Assembly: GCA_024362935.1 (NCBI GenBank)
Contig: JANCRA010000009.1
Location: 17,925,572-17,989,571, forward strand
DNA length: 64,000 bases
Direction of reading: 5' to 3'
Source of the DNA: Setophaga petechia
Taxonomy: Eukaryota; Chordata; Aves; Passeriformes; Parulidae
The notes beneath the pieces were generated by a model that did not search any database, was not told the DNA's origin, and saw nothing but the letters and a program-made list of their open reading frames with translations. The translations under genes were made by a program, and so were the position numbers. Of the stretch, positions 10,906 to 22,860 are shown one piece after another (position 1 is the stretch's first letter; every line of letters starts with the position of its first letter).

Positions 10906-12698
10906 GTGAGGATATAAGATAGGAAAAACTTTGTGTAAAGTTTGATTTCTTCTACTGCGAAACTATTTCAGCTAAAAAAAAATCCCACCTATATTGTTGT
11001 CGTAAGTAAACCCTCTCCTCAAGCACAGAAAAAAAAAAAAAAAAAGAAAAAGAAAAAAAGAGAGAGACAGAAATGAAGTGGACCAGTAGAGCCAGTCCCA
11101 GGTTCTGTGCCAGTGGCCAGTGTTATCCATGTCTCAGAGATTGCTGGAGTCAGGAATGGCCCTTGTGGTTCCTCATCTTTTTGCCCACATTGTGCCCTTT
11201 GGCAGATAAAGCCAAGCTCTTTAGGAAAATATTTTGCATTTTTTTTTTTTTTTTTGGGTGGGGTTGCTTAGAGGCAGAAGTTTCTAGATGTGAACTGGGG
11301 GGATGCCATGTGCTCATTATTGATTTCTAATTGCTGACTCTGATAAATTCCAGAGCAGAAAGTCATGGAGAAGCTGCAGCCTTACAGAGTATTTTGCATG
11401 CCTTCCATTCGTGACCAATGCCACTGAATGCAGTTATCCAATAAGATGCCAAACTGTCAGCATTTCATTAAAATATGCTGCAGAGAGTAGTTCACTAAAC
11501 TACTTAGCATGCCAAATGCACAGTGTGTGCCAACACATTTATCGTATAATGTTCTTAAGAGCTGCAAGCCTCTGTTCATTGGGAGTAATCAATTCTATTT
11601 TCATATGCAGTGGACCTTGAACCTTGCACTTACACTGCAACAATTTAATTTTTCCAAGGGACGACCAGGGTAAGTAGATGCAGTACCTCTACCAGGAACA
11701 TTGGCAATAAGCTTTATTGATATTCTGAGCTGAAAGAGCCCCGCAGATCTTTGCACATTGTGGGGAGGATCTAAAAATACATAATAAAAGGTGGATTAGT
11801 ACAGCATGCAACAAGGCGAAGAGCATGTGCTGCTGAACAGAAATAAAGTCTTGACAGTGTAAAAGCAACAAAGCCAAATAAAGTAATTCAGCAGCCAGAG
11901 TATTAAGCTCAGCCTTACTGCAGTATGAGAAAAAGGACAGTTATGTTTGCCGTGGAGATGAAAGGATCTACCTCTGTGATGGGTAATTAAAAGTTCAAGG
12001 ACTGTTTCAGTCCCCTGATCAGTCTTTGGGTTGCCTCATTAGACATTTTCAGTTTCTGGGACATGCAAATCCTGTGTGTAAAAAAGCACTGTTTTTCACT
12101 CACTCAGTGACCTTTCTCATCTCTTGTATCCCTTCTTTCCCTTCTGTCTGATTACCCTAAAATGCTTACTTTAGAACACTGTTCCCAGGAAATTACTTGC
12201 AGCTCTGCCATAGCTGAATAGGGTCTCTCTTCTGATGCTGAGAGGTAGGCAGCATTTTGTTAAGGCTGGATTTGTGTATGGGTTCAGCAAACCTCCACAG
12301 CCTCTCTTGGTGGGAAACCCATCTCCTGAATCCTGGGGTTTTAATCTTTCCTCAGTAAAAGGTGCTGCCAAATAGTTGTAGTAAAACCCCAAGGCCAGCA
12401 AAGAGGCATCAGCATGTTCCTGAGCCCTAAACCTCCCCATACCTGGAAATGGGGTCCAGTGCCCTATTGTCCATATCTCTTTCTAGGGCAGGCAGAAAAT
12501 ATCTGTGATATCACGTATCTCTTTAAATCCTAAAATGCTACTCTGGCTCTATAGCAACACTAATAGATATAATCTAGGGTTTTTTATAGCTAGGAAGCTC
12601 ACAGAGGCCCTACTGCAGTGTTTTGCTTCTACAGTTAAACAATTCAAACCTAGAAACGAGACCAAGCTAAAATATTATCCATTATACCTCTGCTGAGT
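10906..12698. other. Unassigned non-coding DNA with A- and T-runs
   Basis: The stretch holds an A-rich tract at 11029-11070 that ends in a short GA repeat, and a 17-base T run at 11239-11255. No gene or mobile element is recognised, and open frames are below 90 codons and without motifs. Confidence 0.55.
11029..11070. repeat. A-rich tract with GA repeat
   Basis: Runs of A interrupted by single G are followed by a short GAGAGA run. This is simple sequence and could be the poly(A) of a decayed retrocopy, but no such retrocopy is recognisable upstream. Confidence 0.85.
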
Positions 12699-13260
12699 AT
12701 CCTGGCCTGGATCAGCCAGGTGTGGCCAGCAGGAGCAGGGCAGTGACCGTCCCCCTGTACCCAGCACTGCTGAGGCCACAGCTCCAATCCTGTGCTCAGC
12801 TCTGGGCCCCTCAGTGCAAGAGAGACATTGAGGGGCTGGAGCGTGTCCAGGGAAGGGCAACGGAGCTGGGGAAGGGTCTGGAGCACAAGTGCTGTGAGGA
12901 GCAGCTGAGGGAGCTGGGGGTGCTCAGCCTGGAGAAAAGGAGGCTCAGAGAGGACCTTATTGCTCTCTACAGCTGCCCAAAAGGAGGGTGCAACCAGGTG
13001 GGGATTGGTCTCTTCTCCCAGGTAATAAGTGACAAGGGAAAACAGCCTCAGGTTGCATCAGAGATTTTGATTGGATATTTGGGGAAAATTTCTGCACAGA
13101 AAGGTGTGCCAAGGATTGGAACAGGCTGCCAGAGAAGTGGTTGAGTCACCATCCCTGGAGGTATTTAAAAGATGTGTAGATGTGGCACTGAGGGACATGG
13201 TTTTGTAGGAGTTGGCTGGGTTAATGGTTGGACTAGATGATGCTAAAGATCTTTTTCAAC
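12699..13260 (+). mobile_element. CR1 LINE copy, 5'-truncated, with expanded tail
   Basis: This sense copy begins abruptly at 12699 inside the reverse-transcriptase frame and runs to the CR1 3' end at about 13260. The old frame is readable over part of its length (12722-13144). Typical CR1 phrases are present, such as 'GGAGAAAAGGAGGCT' at 12931-12945 and 'GGAGGTATTTAAAAGATG' near 13157. The first 247 bp match the copy at 23955 almost perfectly and the rest do not. The element passes directly into a pentanucleotide array that grew from its tail. Confidence 0.95.
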
Positions 13261-13410
13261 CTATTCTATTCTATTCTATTCTATTCTATTCTATTCTATT
13301 CTATTCTATTCTATTCTATTCTATTCTATTCCATTCCATTCCATTCCATTCCATTCCATTCCATTCCTATCCTATCCTATCCTATCCTATCCTATCCTAT
13401 CCTATCCTAA
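13258..13410. repeat. Compound pentanucleotide array at the CR1 tail
   Basis: Three successive blocks share a 5-base period: about 14 units of CTATT (13261-13330), 7 of CCATT (13331-13365) and 8 of CCTAT (13366-13405). Each block differs from the one before it by a single base change or shift. The array follows the CR1 3' end, whose normal tail is an ATTCTATG-like repeat, so it is probably an expansion of that tail. Confidence 0.95.
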
Positions 13411-14656
13411 TCTGGCCATGCTTCTGGAACTTTATTTCAGATCCCAGTGAAATCTACAAAGAGATATATTTACATGATTTACAAGCTTGAAATTCAGACT
13501 CCATATTAGGCATCCAAAAGCAGATGAGGAAGCCCAGTTCTAAGCACCAAAACCCCAATAAAATGAGACATGGTGGACACAGTAATACCTCCAGAATCTT
13601 TCAAAATACTTTCAAAATATCCTCATAAAATCAGACAAGGGTTTCTCCCCTAAATGGGTGTCTCCTCAGGACAACCTTGCTGAAGGGGAAGATTTGGGGA
13701 GGAGTTAAAGAAAGAAAGGAAGAAATACAGGTATAAATTCATTTAAAGTGCACACAGAAGGAGTCAGGAAACCTGTAAATAAATCCAGGGTTATAAATGA
13801 ACACTGATGCAAAGGGCTTTTAAAGATGTGAAATCCACTTGCTCTGCCAAGCAGAGTTGAAGAGAAATAAAGACTTATGATCTGTGTGAGACTGTTTGCT
13901 GCATGTTTGTCCTTGCCAGTGCTGCTGTTTTTCCAATGAGGAAGGTGGACATTTTTGCTTCTGTGGAAAAGATAGTGGCCTGGAGTGATACCTGGAAAGC
14001 AGCTCCTGTGCTGCTGCATAGCCCTGATATATATAAAATGAAAGGCCCTCTTAATTATAATCAAGTCTCAGACCTTAATTATCTGGAGGAGAACATTCGA
14101 GTGGTCAGCTCCTATTGCAGTCTTAATCACAGCGGTAGCATAATGAAGAAATTCTTCTCCTTCTGCATTATGTAAATATTTTTATGGGCTGTGTCAGCTC
14201 TTCTGTGAGTGAGAGCTTGTTTTAATCACTTGAGAGAGGATCTGACTGACATAGATGCTGATTTGCTGAATATAGGAATGTGTAGTCTGGTAGAGTTGTT
14301 TTTCAGAGTGAAGTTTTCAGACTTCACATTTCTTTCCAGCTGTTCTTTTGTTTCATACCTTTGATACAGCACATGTGTCAAAGAGTCAGTGCTTGAAAGG
14401 AAGGCTGTGTCAGACTAAGGACTGATTTGAAGGGATGAGTTCACATGTATTGCAGGACCACAGTGGGATTTTGGTCATACATTTTCAGTGTATGTGGCAG
14501 TTTAAACAGGGAAGCTGAAGCAGCCATATTTAACTGGTACATTTTTACTGTTATTCATAGAACGCTTGGCCATGGGTTGATAATAATCATGCTATTTACT
14601 GGTGTATTTATTATACAGTTTAACACACAGTTCCCATGTCTTTAGTACAGAACTAA
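13411..14656. other. Unassigned non-coding DNA
   Basis: No gene or repeat recognised. Opposed open frames of 119 codons (13705-14064, -) and 90 codons (13903-14175, +) overlap and lack known motifs. Confidence 0.55.
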
Positions 14657-14788
14657 CTTCCTTCCTTCCTTCCTTCCTTCCTGCCTTCCTGCCTTCCTGC
14701 CTTCCTTCCTGCCTGCCTTCCTTCCTTCCTGCCTTCCTTCCTTCCTCCCTCCCTCCCTCCCCCTCCCCTCCCTCCCTTCCCATCTCTT
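14657..14788. repeat. Polypyrimidine tract (CTTC, CTGC, CCCT blocks)
   Basis: More than 120 bp of almost pure C and T on the plus strand is broken only by isolated G in CTGC units. The last part (about 14747-14777) has seven runs of three or more C separated by single T, which gives a strong G-quadruplex pattern on the minus strand. The open frames across it (14592-14783 - and 14602-14820 +) are artefacts of the repeat. Confidence 0.95.
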
Positions 14789-14860
14789 CACACTTGCAGA
14801 AACACTGGTTCCATATCTAGGAGCTTATTTGTGTTTTTACCCTACAGCTTCTGCTGGATA

Positions 14861-14926
14861 GGACTTGAAAACATATAAAAAATCTGGTAAAAAGGACTTG
14901 AAAACATATAAAAAATCTGGTAAAAA
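14861..14926. repeat. 33-bp perfect tandem duplication
   Basis: Two identical A-rich units occupy 14861-14893 and 14894-14926. Confidence 0.95.
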
Positions 14927-14945
14927 GAAGAAGAAAGGAACCATG

Positions 14946-14994
14946 TTTTGTGCAGTGCAATTTTCTTTTTTTTTTTTGTGCAGTGCAATTTTTT
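14946..14994. repeat. 28-bp-period partial duplication with T-run spacer
   Basis: The segment TTTTGTGCAGTGCAATTTT occurs twice with a period of 28 bp, separated by a T run. It lies 20 bp after the 33-bp duplication. Confidence 0.9.
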
Positions 14995-15059
14995 CCACAC
15001 CCCGTTCCCCTGCTGCTTTTTTAATTACTTTTTCTTCTATCCAGCAAGGAGGATAATGA

Positions 15060-15194
15060 GAGGCACTTGCTTTCTGTTTGCTTTGTTGTTGTTGTTGCTT
15101 TAGGTTGTTTTTTTGGGGTTAGGGCTTTTGTTGGTTTGGTTTTTTGTGTTGTTTCTTTTTTGGAGGGCTTTTTGTTGGTTTTTTCCCCCCTCAG
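15060..15194 (+). repeat. G/T-rich strand-asymmetric tract
   Basis: The plus strand is dominated by G and T for about 120 bp and then ends in a T6C6 pyrimidine run followed by CAG at 15192-15194. This end resembles a splice acceptor, but no exon-like reading frame follows (stops and T runs intervene). It is best taken as low-complexity DNA. Confidence 0.6.
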
Positions 15195-17269
15195 ATTGTG
15201 CCTATCACCAGTGCAGGAAAAGGTTTGCTATTTTTTTCTTCTTGTTTTTTTAGTATTTACCAATTTCATAGGCTGTGACTTTTTTCGCAGTGGATCAACT
15301 AGACTTTTCATGGCCTGGGCAAGAGAGGCATGAGAGAGGAACACAACTGGCCTTGATGGGGCTGGTAGAGGCATGTGAAGGGAGTGGGAGGTTTCTAAAC
15401 GTCTGTGGCTGCTCTGGTCCAGCCAGCCAGCCCTATATGACGTTTGTTCACTGCCTAGCAAAGTTTAACAGCTTGCACTGAATTTACTTAGAGGCAGATG
15501 CCCCAGGGACACAGATATAGCATTTATCAGGTGCCAGGTAGCAAACTCTGCTACCTTAGCCAGTCTACCTTAGTAGACTGAAGAGCCACTGCTGTATCAG
15601 GAAAGCATTCTTATATACAAAGCACCTATTTATAGTCTTATCTCTGTCTACAGTGAATAGGCGTGGAATGCTCAAGCTTCTACCCAAACTGCAAATTCAA
15701 AATGTTGTTTGGGTTGAGCACACCACAGGGCAGAAAAGCAGTCTTGAGCAAGCTCCTAATCCAATATAACTGCAACTCCCCACAGTGAAGCTCCAGGTGA
15801 TAAAGATTCCTCCTGAGCACATCCATCAGTCTCTGTGCAGCCTGACGTAGCTGCCCTTGTCCGAGCATTGGTTGTTCTCTTTTCTTTGGTTTCTCTCCCC
15901 AGTATCACAGGTTGGAGGCTGTGGCTCCTCTCCAGGAGGAGAGTTGTGCCCTCCTACTGACAGATGCTGCCTGTGCCCTTCTCTGACCGAAACCTCCTTC
16001 CTACCTGTTTTGTATGCCAGTTCAATCACCAGTGTTCATGGCACTAAATTCTGTCTAGCCATCCATCACAAGACATTCAGGGCATCCATTATGATATGAT
16101 TCGTTTGAGCAATCTATGTTCATTATTAATCTTCCCTTACTGCAGGCTAAAGTAACCCTGGCTTGTACGGTCTCTCTTCTTTTCCAAGCTGTCTTTAATT
16201 GCATCTTATGCAGTATCTGCTTGTTTTCTTGCTTCTTAGTGCTTTACAGGGTGTTTTCCCCCTTCATAACTTCTGAACTGTGCCACTCATCCTGAAAATA
16301 TTTATTGGGGATTAATATACAGACAATCACTGATGTGGTTGCAGCTTCTCAAAGTCTGCTTTGAAACATAGCTCATCCTTCACCAGGCTGAATAGGTTAA
16401 ACACACAAATCCTGATCTACTTTCCTAAGTTCTTGCTCTCCTGTCCCCCAAAAAGAGGAATTTGGAACCTTAACAGAACAGAGGAAAGTTGTGGTTTTCA
16501 ACCTTTTTAGTGCTTTTTAATCTAAAAAAGTGCTTTTGTTAATCTAAACAAACTCCATCTGTTTTCCCCACTGACTATCCAGACACTGCTGGGTGCACCG
16601 CACTGTTGAATATGCGTACCCTTTCAGGGGTAACTAAAATGTCAGTAACTGTATTACTTCTTTTGGCTATTGAGAGCTGCAATGCAGAATCAGTGCTGTG
16701 GCATTTTTATCCTCCTAGGAGCAGAATGAACATCAGCTCGCTTTGCCTCCATCACACTGACAGAGGCACACTTTACGTTTTAGAGAGGAGGTGCAAGTTG
16801 CAACAACAGAACTGAAAGCAAAGGAGCCGAGAATAAAAGGCAAGCACCTCTCAGGAGAAAAGGCAGAGGGAATACACAGAAAACTTCTGCTTGGCTGATC
16901 TGATGCTCCTCTCCCCAGCAGTGCCCTTTCTAATCACAGTGCATTGTGCACGCTTGCACTGCTTTTCTCACCCGCAATTTCATTTCGGCTGTGAAATGAG
17001 CCAGGAGAGGCAGGGGGGGTAAAGGAACAGCAATCAGATTGCTCAGTAAATCTTGACTCTGCCACAAACTCACTGCTCACCTCCTGTTTTCTTCTTTTCT
17101 GATCTTTGTCATCTTTGCTTCTGGGGTACTGCCTAGGGTCCAGATGCTTGTTTAGGCATCTGTGGTTCACATCCTTAGGATTGGCCCTGCAAGGTCCAGC
17201 ACAGCCATGTCTGGACACCCTGTGTCTTATTCAGCACTGTCCCCATCCACCACCCTTGCACACCAAATC
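15195..17269. other. Unassigned non-coding DNA
   Basis: No recognised repeat or gene. A 69-codon open frame at 16606-16815 (+) begins with a hydrophobic, signal-peptide-like stretch but has no recognisable mature part and no supporting context. Confidence 0.5.
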
Positions 17270-17325
17270 TTCACAGGGAATTTGGGAGGTCATCTAGTCC
17301 ATCCCCCCATCCCAGCCAAATTGTT
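17270..17325 (-). mobile_element. Very old CR1-like 3' end fragment, antisense
   Basis: The segment GGAGGTCATCTAGTCCA at 17285-17301, followed by a C-rich stretch, matches the reverse complement of the 3' end of old CR1 subfamilies found across birds and reptiles. Only about 55 bp is recognisable. Confidence 0.45.
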
Positions 17326-20300
17326 CTTCAGTCTTTTGGACTGCATATATGCAGAATGTAACTTGGAGGAAAGCTGGTCTGGATTAAACATGGTGAATGC
17401 TATCCCCTGGAAGTGATTAACAAGTAAAGAGGGTATAATCCACATGACAGGGTCAAATAAACAGAAGAGAATGTTTGGTTCCTGCTGCTGTTGTAGGTCA
17501 AGTTGTAGATTTAGGCATAAAGACTTAGGCACTCTGAATGTTGTGGTTGTGAAAGGCAAGAATGAGCACAGCAGCTAAAGCTTTTCAGCTACAGCAATTT
17601 CAATCTCTTAAAAAGGGAAAGAATTATTGTATCTTGAATATGACTCAGCGTTTAGTGGTTTTCTTTCCCTTTTCAGTTGATTAAATGTCCTCTTCTATTA
17701 AAAACCTCTTGATAAGAAAATGAGACCTTCTAGCAGCTCATAAGAATATGTGTTTTGTGTTGCCACCTGCCTCCAAAAGAGAGGGTAACTCATGTTCTTC
17801 CTTGGGGCAGATTAGAGTGAAACAACACAATGATTGGTGCTTAGAAAAAAAAATATACATGTGTGTGTGTTTTTAGTGTTTCTTTTAGAACAATATGGTT
17901 GCAATGGAAAGCAGATATGTAGCCATTTTAGTTATTATCCATACTAATATAGCAATATAAAAGAATAAAGATTTTGCTTAAGAACATACATAAGGAAAAG
18001 GAAGAAAGAGAAAGGAGGGATAAGAGTAGAAGGATATCACCACCTGTGGATCCAGTGATGAGACTTGATTTGAGACTTGATTGTTGCAATTTCAATATCC
18101 TTTGGTTGAGTTGCTGGTCCCAGTCTTGATCTGTTGGGAGTGGGGGAAGCCTGGGAAACACAAAGTTTGATGGGTTAATATATGTTCAAACAAGATGGGA
18201 ATGATAGGGTACATCGCTTGTCGAGGGTGAGTGAGCAGTTTAACACTGCTGGAATGCTGTGGGTCATGCTCAGTTGTCTGGTGGGAGACCCCAGAAATTA
18301 GTCTGGGGGCATTTTGGGGATCTTTGATGGTTTATGACACTTTCTATGGCATGACAGCTTTCTCTCAAGTCAGTGTAGTTGAGGCAGTTATGCTCCATCA
18401 GAAGGGATGAACACTCTCAGGCCTGCATGTGAATGTCCCAATATCTTCCCAAGGGCACAGGGGGACATTTTAGAACTGACTCAGTTGTGTAACTGTAATT
18501 TTGTGTCATTTGCATGACTAAAGCACTATCCAGCCTCCAAAGGATCTGTTTCTTACTGTCCTCTTCCCTTGTCTGGTTCAAAACCCAGCTTGTAGCCTCT
18601 GGTGGTGGCTGTTCCCCCTCTCTGTCCTGTGTGGACCAGAGGTTTTACCACCACACTCAAAAAACTCCCCTCCTCCCCTTGGGTTTGGGTTTTGGTTTTG
18701 GGGAGGTGCAAACCTGGTCTCAGCAAAGCACCTGCTGCCTCCCACATGGCCCGTTGTTTGAGCCATTAACACTTTGGCCTGCCACAGATGGTAAATAGAA
18801 TTGCAATCCTGAATATATAAAAAAAATGCTGCAGATAGCATGCTGCAAGTAATAGCATGGCACTGTAAACAGGTTAAAATACTGTGTTATACTATCAGGT
18901 GAATTCCTAGAAGACAATCAGGAGAGCTGTCATAACCTGGCTGAGGTAATCACTGAGTTATAGATGCAGAAAGGCAAAAATATATCACATGTACAGCTGT
19001 AAAATCTATAAGCATCTTTCTTCCTTTTAATGTGCTCTGGCCTGAGCTCCAGCAATGCCCTGTTTACAGTAGGCAGACTGTGTGCACTGCAGACTCAGCT
19101 TGGGAAGGTTCCCCTTGTCTTCCATGGATGACATCCTTCATTCAAAACGCACTAAGCTCACAGTAATCTCCCCTTATTCTAGTGCCTGCTTCCTTGCATA
19201 TTAAAATCCTCAGCTGATTCAGTTGGCAATGAGAGCACGTCTTCCAGATGACAATATCTGTAGTACAGACACAGCCTCCAGAATGCTGAAATCAACCCAA
19301 GTGCCAGAGCTGCTCTTTAAAATATTAAATACACAAATATTCTACAAATAGTATTCTAGCTGTGAATAATAACCAAGTAGTGCCTGGCAGTGGCAGGCAA
19401 TTTACACCCTTCCTTTCCATACGAGCTGTTTTGCTGTGACTTCCAGATGCCAAATAAATTATTAATCAAATCTGAAAAATACTCTGAAGCCTTCCTTCCT
19501 GAGACGGTCATGCTAGTTGCCAGATGAATTTGGCATTTAAATCACATTTCCATGAAATAACTGATCAACATTTTCACCACCATTTTGTTGTGTTCAGGGT
19601 TTTACTTGCCTAACTCAGAATATGTTGCAGGTGGGCACTAATTCTTCATTTTCAGTGGCACTGCTGATGATGTACATTTGCCCTGTCACTGGCATGGTGA
19701 CACATGTAGACACAATCTACAGTGCAGATGGCAGTACTGCACAGGGTGTTGACAAGGCTTTAGAAATCACAGAAGAAAACCCCTGTGGATCTTTGTGGTT
19801 TGGGTTGGTTTTTTATTTGTTTGTAGTTTTTTGGTTTTTTTGTTTCATTTGAGCTGTGATTAATGGCTGTGTCAGACATCACAGACAGAAGGATGTGGTT
19901 GTGAACATCCCTGCATTGACTTCAGGACAAAGTGATAGAGAAAAGGAGAAATTTCTGCTATTTTTATGACTGAAAAAATCAAATGCTTTCCCTACTGATT
20001 CCCTGCTACTTTCTTTTAAAACATATTTAGAGCAATCTTTTCAGTGTCCAATTCTACCCTGAATATTTTATGTCAATAGAGATACCTCTCTGCAACCAGA
20101 ATGCACAAAAGCAACCCACAAATTTTCACACACAGCATATCTTGAGAAGCATAGTACTATTTATTCACTCCTCTGCATGTCTCCAGCTCCCAGTATATCA
20201 GAATCATCTCTTGGCATCTGGCTTAGTGATAATAAATCAGCCTCAGCTGCTATGATCCACAGCCAGGAGGAATGTTTGGTACACACCTAGCTGCTAACCC

Positions 20301-22785
20301 ATCCCCTAGTAATCCAAGTGTGTATATATTCATAGTGTCTCATTTCCTAATGAATTGAGTCATTGAAGTCAGACAGGTGCAATCCCAGCAAAGAAGTACC
20401 AATTAATTTTCTTTTCCCGTTCTCCAATCAGAGCATGGCATAGTGCCTCCGTCTTCAGTGTGACCATCACCTTGTTTTGTTTGGTACTGTATAGAAGCAA
20501 AAGGCACTGTCTCAAACAAATAAACCACATATAAATTAGGAGGCAACACATGGTAGAGGGAAATGGCAATATCAGGCTGTCAGAACGGATTCTTGGTGTG
20601 CAGTTGCCTGCCCACTGTCAAGATTTCTGTGACAAAAGATAAATTTTCCAATTTGCTCTTTACACCATAAATATAAACAGTTGGTGATGATGAAGGAAAT
20701 CCAGAGACTCTGTAAAATAAATGACACTAAGACCCTGCACAAGGAGCATAAGCTGGCAGACACTTGTGATGTGTTTCTGACCCCCCTCTTCAAACAGAAA
20801 AATATCTTCCTAATTAATGACTGGTGGTATCAATATAACACAAGACTTTTACATTTTCAAACCTAGCTCTGTCCAGAAGGCTGTGATGCATAGGAGTATA
20901 TATCCAGACCAACACAGACATTTTCAGTGAATGAAGACACCAAATCTGTCTCTTGTACAAGCACATCTGCTGGTTTAATCATTGCTGCCAGGAAGTAGCC
21001 AAGCAAAGCTGGTTCCTAGAAATGGAAGAAATATTAGAAACAAGACAACATAAATCAGTAGAATGCAAATGAAAATGGAAAGTTTGGGTTTCTCTTTATC
21101 TTTCTTCTATTTTTTTCCTTCACACACTTTATTTCAGGGAAGTGTGAAAGAGAAGGTTTTATCGGCCACACAGAAGCTATCTCTGTTGCTTGCAAAGGCA
21201 CTGGGGGTCACAGTAGCAGGTGGAACATCCCCTTCATGGGAGTTGAACACATTGAAGGCTTCTCGTCCTGCCTTATTGTCTGCTGTACCCTGTTTACTGT
21301 GGGCATATAATCATGTTCTGTATAGTCCCCAATGACCTTTCAAGAGACTCTGTCCTTTATCACAGAAGATATAAAGGACATCCATTTTTCATGTGATCCA
21401 AAGCAGAAAAAACATCATTCAAAATGGATCATGAGACACCCATTTGAGAAATCAATGTAAGTATGCCATTCAAATTTTTGCTTGCTTAGGTGATTAATTT
21501 GTCTATGTTATATGGTACACAGTTATAAAAAACAATGGCTTCTCATTCTTGAAATGTTATTTTCTGTTAACGATGTGTTCTAAAAGGTCTATAAATAGGC
21601 ATATATAACACATAAATGTTCTTCCAGAGGGAGAGACTTCCTGAACAGAAACTTCTTGGCATTTCAATTTCATGGAATACAATACTCAAGTTGATCCTTG
21701 AACCTGATTGAGAATGATAAAGAAAAAAAAAAAAAGGGGCGAAACTCAACTTTTTAGGCACCTCAAAGGCCATGGAAGTGAGTCTCAAGGCTTGGTGTGA
21801 GCTTGAAGAGTCTCCAGTTTTGCATTGACCTTGCTGACAAATGAGCAAGGTAAAAGTTGCAAGGTGCCAGATTGGCATGTTGTTATGATGACTTTTAATT
21901 GGCAAATATTGTGTCAAACGGCAGCATAATAGAGAAAATACTTTTTGTAAATCTTCACACAAACAAAGAATAGCAGTCTGCTAGAAGCCACAAAGAAATA
22001 TATAGCAGCATTTTCCAGAACATCTTTGAAGAATTTAACTACAAAGGGAGTACACAGGGATGATTTTAGTAGGATGACTTAGGGACTCTTAAACCTCAGT
22101 TACTACCTTCCTCTCCCCATTGGCACCTCTTGCCAGTATGAGCTTCTTCTGGATAGGGCAAATGGGCAGCCCTGCTGCCTTTCACTGGCTCTCAGTGCAC
22201 AAATAAATGGGCTTTGACCCCATGGTGCAAATGGAAAAACTCTCATTTCCAGGTGATTTTTGCTATGGAGTTCTCCTTGAAGAGGCAATGAAATGGTATC
22301 TGTGATTGCCTCTGCTCTGATCATCCTGTTGTACCAAATTCCAACAAGACATAGACATGCACCCTTGGAAGTCTCCACATGCAAGTTCTACAAAGAAATG
22401 AAGTTCTGTGTGCTCCACAGATTTCCTTACTTGCCTACAGATTTTAAGCAGAATTGATTCAGATCTGAACTGAAGGCTCTTCCTGTGCCTATTAATCACC
22501 TTTCCTCACACAGTGATTTTGCAGCTGCCACTACACACATTCCTTGGGCACCAATCCACCTTTTTGCACCTCCCAAAGTCATGTCATAATCACCTGCACT
22601 GGTTTTTCATCCTAGGTGGTAGGACAAATCTTCTAGGGCAGCTCTAAGTGATAACTAACTCACATGATTATCCTGACACTTCACTGCACTCTCAGTCAGT
22701 TAATTAGTGATTTAAAATACAATGATACTTTAGTAATATTCAGATCAATCAACTTTCTGACCAAGATATCATTTATGTCTTGTCA
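17326..22785. other. Long unassigned non-coding stretch
   Basis: About 5.5 kb without a recognisable gene, RNA or mobile element. A G-rich run is at 18681-18706, a short TG run near 17860, and A runs near 17847 and 21722. Open frames reach 131 codons (21567-21962, -), but none shows domain-like composition. Confidence 0.5.
18681..18706 (+). other. G-run cluster, possible G-quadruplex
   Basis: G runs of 3, 3, 2 and 4 are separated by T3-T4 spacers. One run has only two G, so the motif is imperfect and any quadruplex would be weak. Confidence 0.4.
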
Positions 22786-22860
22786 TAGAAAATAGAACCA
22801 GAAGAAGCCACAGTGATCATCTCCTCTGATCCATGCAGTAGTCTCAGGATCAAGGCCTGA
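22786..22860 (-). mobile_element. Possible ancient LINE (CR1/L3-type) 3' remnant
   Basis: The phrase AGTGATCATCTCCTCTGATCC near 22810-22831 resembles the antisense 3' end of ancient CR1/L3-like elements seen in birds and reptiles. No other landmark is preserved, so this is weak. Confidence 0.25.

Noticed and set aside
13212..13490. Open frame rich in Ser-Ile-Leu-Phe-Tyr
   Set aside because: It is the translation of the pentanucleotide array.
13903..14175. 90-codon open frame with fairly protein-like composition
   Set aside because: It overlaps an equally long open frame on the other strand, and no family is recognised.
14592..14820. Open frames on both strands across the pyrimidine tract
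   Set aside because: Long Gly-Glu-Arg-Lys and Ser-Phe-Leu-Pro runs come from the simple repeat.
16606..16815. 69-codon frame starting with a signal-peptide-like hydrophobic stretch
   Set aside because: The rest resembles no secreted peptide family. It has no cleavage-processed motif or cysteine pattern and no promoter, so it is probably chance.
18681..18706. Telomere-like T/G motif
   Set aside because: The spacing and units do not match the vertebrate TTAGGG repeat and there is only one short cluster. It is kept only as a weak G-run feature.
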